A stretch of DNA of 34,917 bases from Alphaproteobacteria bacterium (GCA_030426465.1 JAUHYK010000046.1:1-34917); one strand, 5' to 3'; positions 1-8,332 are shown, numbered from the stretch's first letter. Notes: generated by a model from the letters alone, not told the origin. Numbers and translations: made by a program.

Positions 1-1
1 G

Positions 2-736
2 CCGCGCCACCATCTCGCGCTCGTCAATAATAACGGCTTCCTCTACGGCGTCGGCGGGTTCGCCCGAAACGCCGCCGGGGGCTGGCAAATGCGCTCGCAA
101 TGCTGGCGGCTCACTGACCTGAAAGGACGGTGGGAGACAATGGCGTCCATGCCCGGCCCGCAAGCCGAGAGCGCCACCGTCTCTTTCAACGGTTTCATTC
201 ATGTGGCGGGCGGGCGCTCTCCCGCGGGCAGCGCCAATCTCGAATGGCGCGATCATATCGACACCGATCAGCATTGGTATTTCGACGCCGGCGACAATCG
301 CTGGCGCGCGCTCGCGCCCATGCCGACTGCGCGCAACTCGACGGCCGGCGTCGTCGCCAATGGCGTCTTCTATGTCATCGGCGGGCGCACGGTGAATGGC
401 GGCAACACGAATGTTGTCGAAGTATACGACCCGCTTTCCGACCGATGGGAGGCGGCGCGGCCTATGCCAAAGGCGCAAGGCGGTCTTGCCGCGGCGGTGC
501 TGAACGGAAAAATCTACGCCTTTGGCGGCGAGTATTCGCAACCCGAGCCGGGCGTCTTTCCGGAAGTATGGGAATATGATCCGGACACCGATCACTGGCG
601 TGGCGTCTCCGCCATGACCCATCCCCGTCACGGCCACGGCGCCGTCGCGCTGGGAGAGGCCATTTATGTCATAGGCGGCGGTGAACAATATAGCGGCCGC
701 CAAACCAGCGCCGTGCTCGACAAGTTCGAGATTTAA
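2..736 (+). CDS. Kelch-repeat beta-propeller protein, 3' part only
   Basis: The reading frame is open to the left window edge, so the gene begins upstream; the internal ATG at 89 is not a convincing start because Kelch-type sequence (NNNGFLYGVGGF) precedes it. At least five Kelch blades are visible, each with the pattern of a hydrophobic strand, a double glycine and a downstream Tyr-x-Pro...Trp: examples are NGFIHVAGGR, NGVFYVIGGR, NGKIYAFGGE and AIYVIGGGE, with YDPLSDRW and YDPDTDHW between. Such repeats fold into a beta-propeller used for protein or sugar contacts, and bacterial members are often secreted. No catalytic residues can be assigned, and the missing N-terminus hides any signal peptide. 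The family call is firm; the function is unknown. Confidence 0.9.
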   Translation, partial: PRHHLALVNNNGFLYGVGGFARNAAGGWQMRSQCWRLTDLKGRWETMASMPGPQAESATVSFNGFIHVAGGRSPAGSANLEWRDHIDTDQHWYFDAGDNRWRALAPMPTARNSTAGVVANGVFYVIGGRTVNGGNTNVVEVYDPLSDRWEAARPMPKAQGGLAAAVLNGKIYAFGGEYSQPEPGVFPEVWEYDPDTDHWRGVSAMTHPRHGHGAVALGEAIYVIGGGEQYSGRQTSAVLDKFEI

Positions 737-877
737 GACTGATCCCGAACGCGAAAGGCGCTTGGCCGCATAAATCGCACCATTGACGGAATTCCGGTGG
801 CGGGCGCTCGAACCGCCGCCTAGGCTCGTCTTTACGGCAAACGGCGAGTCATACGCCGGACGATGGGCGGGGCGGAC

Positions 878-2302
878 ATGAAACTGTTTCTCAAAATTAT
901 CGGCGCAATTTTCGCGCTTCTCATCCTTATGACTGCCGGCGGCGTCGCCGCCAATTGGCGATTGGTCAATCAGATCCTGACCTACAGTCCGCTTATTCTC
1001 CCTCCTTTTTATGGCGATCCCACCGACCGCGCCGAGGCCCAACAACAAGACATCCGATTTCTTCGCCGCCTGACAAAATACGACCGCAGCTTTTCCTTCA
1101 AAGAGATCGAGGCGTTCAACGCCCAGGTCGACGCAATGGCGGCGCGGGCGGGTGACATGACTGACGCCGAATTCTATCTCTCCGTCTCGAAGGCCGCTGC
1201 AATCAGCGATAACGGCCACACCAACGCCAGCAAGTCCCCAAGCTATCGTCAGTTCAACCATGCGGGCGTCCGTTTCTACTGGTTCGCAGACGGGCTTTTC
1301 ATCGTGCGGGCTGAAAACACGTTCGCCGATCTAGTCGGCGCAAAAGTGACGGGCGTCGAGGGGCGCAGCCCCGAAGACGTCAACGCCGCTCTTTCTATTT
1401 ATACAGGCGGCGCGGCGCAGTTTCGAAAGCTCTATGGCGTTCACCTCCTGGAATCACCCGACTTGATGCATGCGGCGGGGCTTGCGCGATCACCGGATGA
1501 ATTGACTTTGACCGTTCTCGACAAATCCGGAGAAACCCACAGCATCACCCTACCCGCCATTAAGGAACAGGATCAGGAAACGCTGCCCATTCGCCGGCCA
1601 TGGATGAGTTTGCGCGGCGATGCGTTGCCCGGTGAAAATGGCGACTGGTCGCGCGTACTTGATTTCGAGAATGGCGGCGCGCCGCTTTATCTCGAAGCGC
1701 CGGAAGAAAACTTCCTCGTTAAAAAATTGGAAGGCGGTGTTTATCTGCGGCCGCAATTGCTTCTCCAGCGCGAGGAAACGCCGATCCTCGAACAATTTCA
1801 GAGCGTCATCGATGATGCGCCAGCGGGCGGATATAATTTCATGGCGGTCGATCTGCGGCTGAGCCCCGGCGGCGACTACACAAAGGTGCTCGATTTTGTG
1901 CAAGCGGCGCCGCAAACGCTCAGCAGCGATGGCCGGCTTTATATCATCACCAGCCCTCAGACCTTCTCCGCCGCGCTCGTAACAGCCGCCTTCCTCAAAT
2001 ATTATGGCGGCGACCAGGCTGTCATTATCGGCGAGCCTATGGGCGATCATCCGCAATTCTGGGCGGAGACAGGGTTTCCCTTTGCGTTGCCGAACACAGA
2101 ATATCGCATCAGCTACGCCACCGGATATCACGATTGGGAAGCTGGCTGCACCGGCAAGCATGAATACTGCTTTACGCAGAATATACTTCACGAAGTGCCG
2201 GCGGGCTCACTCGAGCCGGGCATCGCCCTCGCCCCGACCTTTAGCGATTATGCAAGCGGCCGCGACATCATTATGGACCGGATCCTCGCCGAGCAGCCCT
2301 GA
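878..2302 (+). CDS. Membrane-anchored S41 (C-terminal processing) peptidase-like protein
   Basis: A 474-residue protein starting MKLFLKIIGAIFALL, with one N-terminal membrane segment or uncleaved signal (about residues 3-25) and the rest presumably periplasmic. The upstream in-frame ATG at 863 would put charged residues before the membrane segment, so 878 is preferred. The C-terminal third resembles the S41 fold: a strand YIITSPQTFSAALVTAAFL, with Ser364 where S41 enzymes carry the nucleophile (TFSSAE-like), then VIIGEPMGD, matching the usual GEPTGG strand. A PDZ-like region may lie around residues 130-200 (LVGAKVTGVEGRSPEDV). The similarity is distant and activity is not certain. It ends 9 bp before the convergent gene at 2312. 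Confidence 0.6.
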   Translation: MKLFLKIIGAIFALLILMTAGGVAANWRLVNQILTYSPLILPPFYGDPTDRAEAQQQDIRFLRRLTKYDRSFSFKEIEAFNAQVDAMAARAGDMTDAEFYLSVSKAAAISDNGHTNASKSPSYRQFNHAGVRFYWFADGLFIVRAENTFADLVGAKVTGVEGRSPEDVNAALSIYTGGAAQFRKLYGVHLLESPDLMHAAGLARSPDELTLTVLDKSGETHSITLPAIKEQDQETLPIRRPWMSLRGDALPGENGDWSRVLDFENGGAPLYLEAPEENFLVKKLEGGVYLRPQLLLQREETPILEQFQSVIDDAPAGGYNFMAVDLRLSPGGDYTKVLDFVQAAPQTLSSDGRLYIITSPQTFSAALVTAAFLKYYGGDQAVIIGEPMGDHPQFWAETGFPFALPNTEYRISYATGYHDWEAGCTGKHEYCFTQNILHEVPAGSLEPGIALAPTFSDYASGRDIIMDRILAEQP

Positions 2303-2311
2303 GACGGACAC

Positions 2312-3250
2312 CTATCCCGCATTACAATTCGATACGTGATAGGTCCCATCCGCGCCTTCGCCCGGCATATCGATATAGGCCTCATAGGTCGGATAATCCG
2401 GATAGTTGGCGCAGACTTTCCGTTGCGCAGGATTTATGGATACGGGCCAGAGCGTACGGACCCGTGGAGCAAGCGCCTCGTGATTTTTCAGTTCAAGATG
2501 GCCGGACCATCTGACGCCGAGATTGCTGCCGGATACGGGCCGCAACACAAAACCATTTTCAGGTAATTGTTGCCCATCAACCGCATCGTAATCCCAAAGG
2601 CCCAGAACAATCCAGTAATCGCCGGTGAGAAAAGACGGCTTCGTCGCCGCTGAAGCCTTCACAGATTTCTTCGCCGGTGTCTTCGGCTGCTCCTGCACGG
2701 GCGTGGACGCTGACAACGGCTGTTCAGTAGCGAAAACCGTTTTGACCGCCGGCTCGGCTGACGTAATCATGTTTGGTTTGGCGAACACCACCTGATCGGT
2801 ATAGCCCAGAGCCTGTCCCTGTGGCGTGCGAATGAGTATCCGGGGGAAGACAACAGCGCGCACGGATGTCGCCCGGCTTGATAGGTTCGCCGCAATCACC
2901 GTCAACTGATAGGTGGAATCGGCAATGGCGACCTGATCCCATTTCGGACGGGCGGTGTTTGATCCGAAGCCGCCTTGCTGGACAGGATATTCATCACCCA
3001 GATCATCCTGCAGCTTAATCCCGTGCGAGATTTCAATCTTTTTATCACGATAGTTATTTGTCACTTCGAGCCTGCAGATCGCTGAACGATCGGGCGTCAG
3101 CTCACATCCGATCATGCGAAACTCGGTGTCCTTGACCACATGAGCGTCTTTCGATCCCTGAAGACGATCAAGCAGGCTTTGCGCCGATGCGCCGCCGGTG
3201 AAACACGACGCGGCAAACGCCGCCGCAATTATGGAATATAAGAACTTCAT
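2312..3250 (-). CDS. Secreted protein of unknown function
   Basis: A 312-residue protein with a typical signal peptide (MKFLYSIIAAAFAASCFTGGASAQ, probable cleavage after ASA). A strong ribosome-binding site, GGGGAGAG, sits 5 bases before the ATG. Two parts are visible: residues 40-150 look beta-rich (CRLEVTNNYRDKKIEIS and RILIRTPQGQALGYTDQVVF), then a Pro/Lys/Thr-rich linker (about 170-200) and a C-terminal domain with two to three Cys. I do not recognise the family. It shares a divergent intergenic region (3251-3367) with the GNAT gene. Export to the periplasm is well supported; the role is not. Confidence 0.7.
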   Translation of the reverse strand: MKFLYSIIAAAFAASCFTGGASAQSLLDRLQGSKDAHVVKDTEFRMIGCELTPDRSAICRLEVTNNYRDKKIEISHGIKLQDDLGDEYPVQQGGFGSNTARPKWDQVAIADSTYQLTVIAANLSSRATSVRAVVFPRILIRTPQGQALGYTDQVVFAKPNMITSAEPAVKTVFATEQPLSASTPVQEQPKTPAKKSVKASAATKPSFLTGDYWIVLGLWDYDAVDGQQLPENGFVLRPVSGSNLGVRWSGHLELKNHEALAPRVRTLWPVSINPAQRKVCANYPDYPTYEAYIDMPGEGADGTYHVSNCNAG

Positions 3251-3367
3251 GCGGTCTCTCCCCTTGTTTTCACTCCTGATACTATCGCTTTTTCTTTTAT
3301 ACCGTTACTATTGAGGGGCAAAGAATACGAATGTCACAATATTGGCCGCTTATTGTAGTAATCCGCA

Positions 3368-3820
3368 ATGATCACACTCCGCCCCGCCCGTCCCGAAGAA
3401 GCGCAGGCGCTTTCCGAGCTTTGCATGATCTCCAAGGCGTATTGGGGATATGACGCGGCGTTCATGAATTCTTGCCGTACGGAGCTGACGATCACGGCGG
3501 CGGATTTCCAAAACGCGCAAATACAGGTCGCTGTTGACGGCGGAAAACTGGCGGGCATGGCGCAGCTTCAGATTGATGGCGTCGCGGCGGAACTCGACAA
3601 GCTCTATGTTGATCCCGATTTTATCGGCGCCGGGATCGGCCGCGCCCTGTTCGACTGGGCCGTGCGCCAGGCGCGCAATGCTGGCGCAAACGTCATGAGT
3701 ATCGACGCCGATCCGGACGCCGCCGGTTTTTACCGGCGCATGGGCGCGGTCGATGACGGCATGTCGCCCTCCGGCTCCATTCCCGGACGCACCCTGCCGC
3801 GCCTTCGCATCACTTTGTGA
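3368..3820 (+). CDS. GNAT-family N-acetyltransferase
   Basis: A 150-residue protein of typical single-domain GNAT length. It opens with MITLRPARPEEAQAL, the usual beta1-alpha1 start, and contains the acetyl-CoA-binding motif A as LYVDPDFIGAGIGRALFDWA (about residues 78-97). It then has DADPDAAGFYRRMGAV, the late GNAT motif with FYRRMG. It would transfer an acetyl group from acetyl-CoA to an unknown amine. No good Shine-Dalgarno is visible upstream. The stop overlaps a GTG reading into the next gene (GTGA at 3817-3820), so the two are probably cotranscribed. Confidence 0.85.
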   Translation: MITLRPARPEEAQALSELCMISKAYWGYDAAFMNSCRTELTITAADFQNAQIQVAVDGGKLAGMAQLQIDGVAAELDKLYVDPDFIGAGIGRALFDWAVRQARNAGANVMSIDADPDAAGFYRRMGAVDDGMSPSGSIPGRTLPRLRITL

Positions 3821-3864
3821 ACAGGTTGATTGACCGCGCCTCACCGCGTGGGCAAAAACACGCC

Positions 3865-4848
3865 ATGACGATCCTCGTTACAGGGTCCTCCGGCCATCTC
3901 GGCGAAGCGCTCTGCCGCACCTTCGAAGACGAAGGACGCGCGCATATCGGCGCCGACATCAAACCGGGACCGTTTACACATCAGCTCGGCGATCTCGCCG
4001 ATCCCGCGTTCGCGCAGCAGATCATGAAAGGCGTGGGCGGGGTTCTGCACACCGCCACCCTGCACAAACCCCATGTGGCGACCCATTTGATGCAGGATTT
4101 CATCGATACAAATGTCACGGGCACGCTCAACCTGCTTGAAGCGGCGGTTCGCGAAGGCGCTGACCGTTTCATCTTTACAAGCACCACAAGCACCTTTGGC
4201 GACGCCATGCGTCCGCCCAAAGGCGCGCCAGCTGTGCTCGTCACCGAAGATCTGGCGCCGATACCCAAAAATATTTACGGCGTCACCAAACTCGCTGCGG
4301 AAAATATCTGTCGGCTTGTGCATAAAAAACACAAACTCCCCTGCCTCATCCTGCGCACCTCACGGTTCTTTCCTGAGGAAGATGACAACGCCGCGATCCG
4401 GGGCGGTTACGAAGACCTGAACGCCAAGGTCAATGAGCTGCTCTACCGACGCGTCGATATCGCCGATGTGGTGTCAGCGCATCTCGCCGCGCTCGACCGC
4501 GCCAGTGACATCGGTTTCGGCCGTTACATCATCAGCGCGACAACGCCGTTTTCACCCGCCGACCTGCCTGACCTTGGCTGTGACGCGGCGTCTGTCCTGA
4601 AACGCTATAGCGAGTATGAAGAAGAATACGCCCGCCGCGGCTGGCGCATGTTCGAAACGCTCGACCGGGTCTATGTGAACGATCTCGCGCGTAAAGAGCT
4701 CGGCTGGAAGCCAGAAATCGACTTTTTCACCGCGCTGGAACGCCTCAAACGCAATGAAAGCCCGTTCAGCCCCTTAAAAGACGCGATCGGCGCCAAGGGA
4801 TATCATGACGAGATTTTTGAGGACGGCCCGTTCCCGGTGGATGAATAG
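3865..4848 (+). CDS. NAD-dependent epimerase/dehydratase (extended SDR)
   Basis: The protein starts MTILVTGSSGHLG, placing the Rossmann glycine motif GxxGxxG at residues 7-13. The catalytic Tyr-x3-Lys is YGVTK (Tyr138, Lys142), preceded by the Ser/Thr-rich FTSTTSTFGD, as in sugar-nucleotide epimerases and dehydratases. The length, 327 residues, is normal. A GTG at 3817 overlaps the GNAT stop and would add 16 poorly conserved residues (RLIDRASPRGQKHA); I prefer ATG 3865, since the Rossmann strand then begins at residue 2. The substrate is unknown; the GNAT neighbour could act on the same small molecule, which is inference only. It ends 2 bp from the convergent regulator gene. Confidence 0.87.
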   Translation: MTILVTGSSGHLGEALCRTFEDEGRAHIGADIKPGPFTHQLGDLADPAFAQQIMKGVGGVLHTATLHKPHVATHLMQDFIDTNVTGTLNLLEAAVREGADRFIFTSTTSTFGDAMRPPKGAPAVLVTEDLAPIPKNIYGVTKLAAENICRLVHKKHKLPCLILRTSRFFPEEDDNAAIRGGYEDLNAKVNELLYRRVDIADVVSAHLAALDRASDIGFGRYIISATTPFSPADLPDLGCDAASVLKRYSEYEEEYARRGWRMFETLDRVYVNDLARKELGWKPEIDFFTALERLKRNESPFSPLKDAIGAKGYHDEIFEDGPFPVDE

Positions 4849-4850
4849 AG

Positions 4851-6734
4851 TCAAAGACGGCTCAGTTTACCGTCCTTGAAATCATATCCGTCGGGCGGCC
4901 CATAAACTTTCCAATAGTCAACAAAGCCGAGTCGCGTCGCGATATCCATAAAGCGCGGATCGGCGCGGAACGGTTCCATCTCCTCGAGCCAGATCACGGC
5001 CCAGATCATGCCGACCGCCCCCTCTTCCTCAAGCGTCGCGACGATGCGATCCGTCCATTCATAGGCGCCGTTGACATCCCCCAGCATGCTCCGCCACAGC
5101 ATCATGCGCTTGTAGTTGATCGGCGTAACCCCAAGCCGTTCCGTAACGCCCGGATTGTAGAGAAGATTCAGCGCCTGTTCGCGCCGGCTTTCGTCACCAA
5201 GAGCGAGATAAGCCTCCCGCACCGCGAGCGTGACGCCGCCAGAGAGTTCATGCGGCAGCATGCTCCCGAGAACAAGGTCTGCGGCTTCGTCATAACGGCC
5301 TTTCCGCGCCGCCATGAGCGCGAGCACATCGCACATCGGGACAGAGTTTTTCAGATGGCCGAGCTCCATCGCCCGCGCCGCAAAAAGCTGCGCCCTTTCC
5401 TCGTCGCCTTCGGAGAGATAGACCATGGCGATGGCGACAAGCAGAAACGGCGCAAGCGGAAACGACCGATACGCTTCCTCCATGACCTGTATCGCCCGCC
5501 GCAGATGCCCGACATTACCCAAAATGATCACCGACATGGCGTTCGCGACCATCGGATCGCGGCCGATCTCATAGGCCATGCGCATATGGCCCTCGGCTTC
5601 GCAGAGTTTTCCTGTGAGCGCGTAGAAGGTGCCCAGCGCGCCATGGCCGGCTTCGCTTCGCGCGTCGAGTGCAAGCGCGCGGCGCGCCTCCCTCTCCAGT
5701 TCCTCAAGTCCGGCGCGCGTCGGCTTGACGTAAGAAAGGCCGAAGCCTTTCGCGCGGGCAAGCCCAGCCTGTGCGCCGGCGAAGTCCGGATCGCGCTCCA
5801 GCGCCTCACGAAAAAGCTCGATGGCGGCGGGAATATCTGCGTCGTTATTTCGAAGCAGGTACTCGCCCTGAAGATAAAGCCGATAGGCCTCGTGGTCCTT
5901 CGGACGCGCGCGAGGACTCCTTTTCTTGGAGACCGGCGCGTTCAGATGGGTTTGCATCGCCTCAAGAATGGAGAGCGCCAGTTCGTCCTGAAGCGCAAAG
6001 ACATCAGTCATGTCGCGGTCGAACGTGTCTGACCACAAGTGAAATCCCGAAACGCCATCAATAAGCTGCGCCGTGACGCGCACCCGCTCGCCGGCTGCGC
6101 GCACACTTCCTTCAAGAACTGCATCAACGCCGAGGTCTTCCGCGATCTGTCGCACATCGATGTTGCGGCCCCGATAGGCGAAACTCGACGTACGTGACGG
6201 CGCCTGGATTACAGTTGTGCGGGTAAGAAGATTGATGATCTCCTCCGCCATTCCGTCTGAGAAATATTCCTTCTCCGGATCGCCGGTCAGATTTGCAAAA
6301 GGCATGACGGCGACGGAGACACGGACTTTGTCCAACGCAGGAGCCAGCGGCTTCGCGGCAGACTGCGCCTCATCCGCAGACACATTGACATCGTCGGCCG
6401 CAATGGAAACCTTGGCCACGAAACGATAGCCCCTGCCTGGAGCTGTCACGATGAAACGGTTGTCGCCCGTTTTGTCGCCAAGCGTCCGGCGCAACGTGGA
6501 AATGTTTTGCGACAGACTGTTTTCCTCGACCGTCACATCCGGCCAGACCGCGTCTATCAGCGCGTTTTTCTCGACCAGTTCTCCGGCGTTCTCCACCAGA
6601 TACAAAAGCGTGTCGAAGACTCGCGGCGCCAGCGCGATAGCTTTTCCGGCCCCGTCAAAGAGGGTCCGCTGGCCTGAATCCAGCCGGAATCCGCCAAATT
6701 CGTAGATATCAGCCGCCAATCCCGCCCCTCTCAT
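4851..6734 (-). CDS. CadC-type winged-helix regulator with TolB-like and TPR domains
   Basis: Residues about 10-105 are an OmpR/PhoB-type winged helix (FGGFRLDSGQRTLF, PRVFDTLLYLVENAGELV, then RYLGD-like LRRTLGD and PGRGYRF). Residues about 138-265 are the TolB-like domain usual in this architecture (VAVMPFANLTGDPEKEYFSDG, then LGVDAVLEGSVR). The rest is TPR-like helices (for instance LFREALERDPDFAGAQAGLARA). No membrane helix is seen, so it is probably a cytosolic DNA-binding protein sensing a partner through its TPRs. The ATG at 6734 has no ribosome-binding site; TTG at 6719 has AGAGGGG about 6 bases upstream and may be the real start, removing five residues. Phased TGATCA repeats cover the ATG, suggesting autoregulation. 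Confidence 0.87.
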   Translation of the reverse strand: MRGAGLAADIYEFGGFRLDSGQRTLFDGAGKAIALAPRVFDTLLYLVENAGELVEKNALIDAVWPDVTVEENSLSQNISTLRRTLGDKTGDNRFIVTAPGRGYRFVAKVSIAADDVNVSADEAQSAAKPLAPALDKVRVSVAVMPFANLTGDPEKEYFSDGMAEEIINLLTRTTVIQAPSRTSSFAYRGRNIDVRQIAEDLGVDAVLEGSVRAAGERVRVTAQLIDGVSGFHLWSDTFDRDMTDVFALQDELALSILEAMQTHLNAPVSKKRSPRARPKDHEAYRLYLQGEYLLRNNDADIPAAIELFREALERDPDFAGAQAGLARAKGFGLSYVKPTRAGLEELEREARRALALDARSEAGHGALGTFYALTGKLCEAEGHMRMAYEIGRDPMVANAMSVIILGNVGHLRRAIQVMEEAYRSFPLAPFLLVAIAMVYLSEGDEERAQLFAARAMELGHLKNSVPMCDVLALMAARKGRYDEAADLVLGSMLPHELSGGVTLAVREAYLALGDESRREQALNLLYNPGVTERLGVTPINYKRMMLWRSMLGDVNGAYEWTDRIVATLEEEGAVGMIWAVIWLEEMEPFRADPRFMDIATRLGFVDYWKVYGPPDGYDFKDGKLSRL

Positions 6735-6779
6735 CAGATCTGATCAGAACTGATCATAGCCTGAGCAATGAACGATCAG
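6732..6779. promoter_or_regulatory. Phased TGATCA repeats, candidate operator of the CadC-type regulator
   Basis: Repeat cores CATCAG (6732-6737), GATCAG (6742-6747) and GATCAT (6752-6757) follow one another at exactly 10-bp steps. Another GATCAG lies at 6774-6779, on the side of the divergent small gene. One-helical-turn direct repeats are the usual target layout of OmpR-type winged helices, so autoregulation and control of the small gene at 6853 is a reasonable inference. Binding is not shown by the sequence. Confidence 0.45.
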
Positions 6780-6852
6780 ACGAAAAATCGCAATCTTTAC
6801 AGGAACTCAGAGAGCGCCAATCCGGCAAACTGACAGCACAAGGATGAGACCC

Positions 6853-7026
6853 ATGACCCGTTTTGAATTGATCGATAATATTGAAATGATGGAACTCGGC
6901 CTGTTGGCCGCCGCAGATCCGAAATTCGCCGAACAGCTCGTTGAAGAATTCCTCGCCGGCGAAAAAGCCCGGAAAGGTGAAACTTCCGCTACGGGCGCAG
7001 AGAACAAAGTCGGCGTCGCCGCCTAA
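6853..7026 (+). CDS. Small acidic hypothetical protein (57 aa)
   Basis: This short frame starts ATGACCCGTTTT with AAGGA about 8 bases upstream. An in-frame ATG at 6844 lies inside that ribosome-binding site and is less likely. The product is helical and acidic in its first 35 residues (ELIDNIEMMELGLLAAADPKF, then AEQLVEEFLAGEKARKG) and ends in a Gly/Ala-rich tail. No signal peptide, membrane segment or known motif is seen. It is divergent from the CadC-type regulator with the TGATCA repeats between, making it a candidate target. Its stop overlaps the stop of the convergent gene by 4 bp. Confidence 0.5.
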   Translation: MTRFELIDNIEMMELGLLAAADPKFAEQLVEEFLAGEKARKGETSATGAENKVGVAA

Positions 7027-7307
7027 TCGTGATCAACCGGCAGACAATCCGCGTAAACCGGGTTTCCGACGACTTGCCGGCTCATCCAGGCTTCACCGGC
7101 GGCGACACAGTCATCTTCATTGTCATAAACGCCGATGATTTCCGGTTCGCCGGTCGGACCGGGCGTTAAATATCCCTGCGCCGTCCATTCATGCACGACA
7201 TGATGCTGGGTTGCGCATGCGGATGCAGCGCAGATCAGAGTGAGGATTGTTGCAACGCGAAAATATTTCGCCGCCCGTAACAGACAGAAATTTGTTTTAA
7301 TGCACAT
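7023..7307 (-). CDS. Small exported (possibly lipo-) protein, unknown
   Basis: A 94-residue protein with a strong ribosome-binding site (GGGGAGAG, 5 bases before ATG). A basic N-terminus precedes a hydrophobic stretch ending AASACATQ. The Cys near residue 32 could be lipidated, although the lipobox is imperfect (Ala rather than Leu at -3). The mature part is about 60 residues with two more Cys and many acidic residues (GVYDNEDDCVAAGEAW). It may be a small periplasmic or outer-membrane-attached protein. No family is recognised. Confidence 0.6.
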   Translation of the reverse strand: MCIKTNFCLLRAAKYFRVATILTLICAASACATQHHVVHEWTAQGYLTPGPTGEPEIIGVYDNEDDCVAAGEAWMSRQVVGNPVYADCLPVDHD

Positions 7308-7812
7308 AATTGCTCTCCCCAGTTCCGCTGTCTTTATACAACATCAACAGCGAGGCGAAAAAACGGCGCCCGAAAGAAAGCTCGGCACAGGATCTGGTGG
7401 AAACGGCGTGCATCAAACACAAAAGGCGCCATTAGCGATCACCCGTCAGCCATAAGTTCGACTCCAGGCCAGAATTCCGCACCGTAGTGTACGGTAAAAA
7501 AGAAACGGCGCCGGAATAATGCGCAAAAATAAAGCCCCGGCGGTATTCGCGCCGGGGCTTTTGGCGAAAAGCAACTGATGATCCTGAGATCAACTAGCTG
7601 AATTCTGTTTTTACAAACGCGAAACGCGTCCGGTATTCTGTTTGCGAAGCGCCCTCCGCTGCCATCGGCCCGCTTACTTAGCGATACGCCGGCCCGATGA
7701 AATAGCCCCTCTGACTGCGCATTTTACGTGCTTCAAAACACATTTCGCGCGAGCGGCGGAGCGAAAACCCTTGTAAAATCAAGAAGCTCGCGCCCTTTTC
7801 AGCGTTTGAAGC
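7308..7812. other. Intergenic region, about 500 bp
   Basis: No convincing gene is seen. The plus-strand frame at 7240-7455 overlaps the start of the small exported gene and has no recognisable content. The region holds the terminator-like hairpin at 7531-7561 and an 8-bp inverted repeat GCGCGAGC/GCTCGCGC (7747-7754 and 7786-7793) just beyond the histone-like gene's stop, which may help end that transcript. A small RNA ending at the 7531 hairpin is possible but not supported. Confidence 0.5.
7531..7561. terminator. Bidirectional Rho-independent-type hairpin
   Basis: An 11-bp perfect stem, AAAGCCCCGGC (7531-7541) with GCCGGGGCTTT (7551-7561), encloses a 9-base loop. A-rich sequence lies on one side and T on the other, so it could act in either direction. 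On the minus strand it would serve the histone-like gene about 250 bp away; on the plus strand no annotated gene immediately precedes it. Confidence 0.7.
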
Positions 7813-8196
7813 CTACTTGCGCTTGGTGCGGCGCTTGGCCGTTTTGCGCTTAGCAGTCTTCCGCTTGGCAGGCGCCTTACGCTTGGCGGTTTTCCGCTTC
7901 GCTGTCTTGCGCTTGGCGGTTTTCCGCTTTGCAGTCTTCTTCTTGGCCGTTTTGCGCTTGGCCGTCTTACGCTTGGTGGTCTTTTTCTTTGCGGTTGTTT
8001 TCCGCTTGACCGCCTTGCGCTTCGTCGTTTTGCGCTTCGTGGCTTTTTTCTTCGTCGTCTTGCGCTTGGTGGCTTTGCGTTTTGTAGCTTTACGCTTCGC
8101 CGGCGCTTTTTTCTTCGTCGTCTTACGCTTTACAGTTTTACGTTTCGCGGTTTTCTTAGCCGCTTTCTTCTTGGTCGTTTTTCTTTTGACCGCCAT
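7813..8196 (-). CDS. Histone H1-like Lys-rich DNA-binding protein
   Basis: A 127-residue protein built almost only of Lys, Arg, Thr and Ala in short repeats (KRKTAKRKT, TKKKA, PAKRKATKRK). This is the composition of bacterial H1-like proteins such as chlamydial Hc2, Bordetella BpH1 and the tail of AlgP. It should bind and compact DNA without sequence preference. An excellent ribosome-binding site, GGAGG, lies 6 bases before the ATG. The repeats make the coding DNA repetitive, so length may vary between strains. The antisense frame is an artefact of the Lys codons. It follows ssb on the same strand but has its own upstream region with phased A-tracts. Confidence 0.87.
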   Translation of the reverse strand: MAVKRKTTKKKAAKKTAKRKTVKRKTTKKKAPAKRKATKRKATKRKTTKKKATKRKTTKRKAVKRKTTAKKKTTKRKTAKRKTAKKKTAKRKTAKRKTAKRKTAKRKAPAKRKTAKRKTAKRRTKRK

Positions 8197-8246
8197 GGTT
8201 CACCTCCGAATCATGTGTCGAAAGCGGAAACATAACTCAATTTACT

Positions 8247-8285
8247 AAAAAAGTATTCTATGCATGCGTTGTTAAACGCATGCAT
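8247..8285 (-). terminator. Hairpin after ssb, probable terminator
   Basis: A perfect 11-bp inverted repeat, ATGCATGCGTT (8260-8270) and AACGCATGCAT (8275-8285), has a 4-base loop. Read on the minus strand it is followed after 7 bases by six T. It lies about 50 bp past the ssb stop and could end the ssb transcript before the histone-like gene. The U-run is not immediately adjacent, so efficiency is uncertain. Confidence 0.5.
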
Positions 8286-8290
8286 GCGCA

Positions 8291-8327
8291 TTTTTTTGCG
8301 TTTTTTGATTCGTTTTGGCGTTTTTTT
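8291..8327. promoter_or_regulatory. Phased A-tracts, predicted curved DNA
   Basis: Four T-runs on the plus strand (8291-8297, 8301-8306, 8313-8316, 8321-8327) are spaced about 10 bp centre to centre, the classic arrangement for intrinsic curvature. The stretch is between ssb and the promoter region of the histone-like gene. A role in promoter activity or as a preferred site for nucleoid proteins is inference. Confidence 0.4.
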
Positions 8328-8332
8328 CGCGA

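Noticed and set aside
5250-6032. A 260-residue plus-strand frame
   Set aside because: It is antisense to the TPR region of the regulator and Arg/His-rich, as expected for a shadow.
7820-8180. Short tandem repeats looking like a CRISPR or satellite
   Set aside because: The repeats are explained by in-frame KRKTAK-type codons; there are no unique spacers of constant length.
7817-8248. A 143-residue hydrophobic repeat frame antisense to the histone-like gene
   Set aside because: It is the mirror of Lys/Arg codons (LRLAVFRLAV repeats); the minus frame has a strong ribosome-binding site and known composition.
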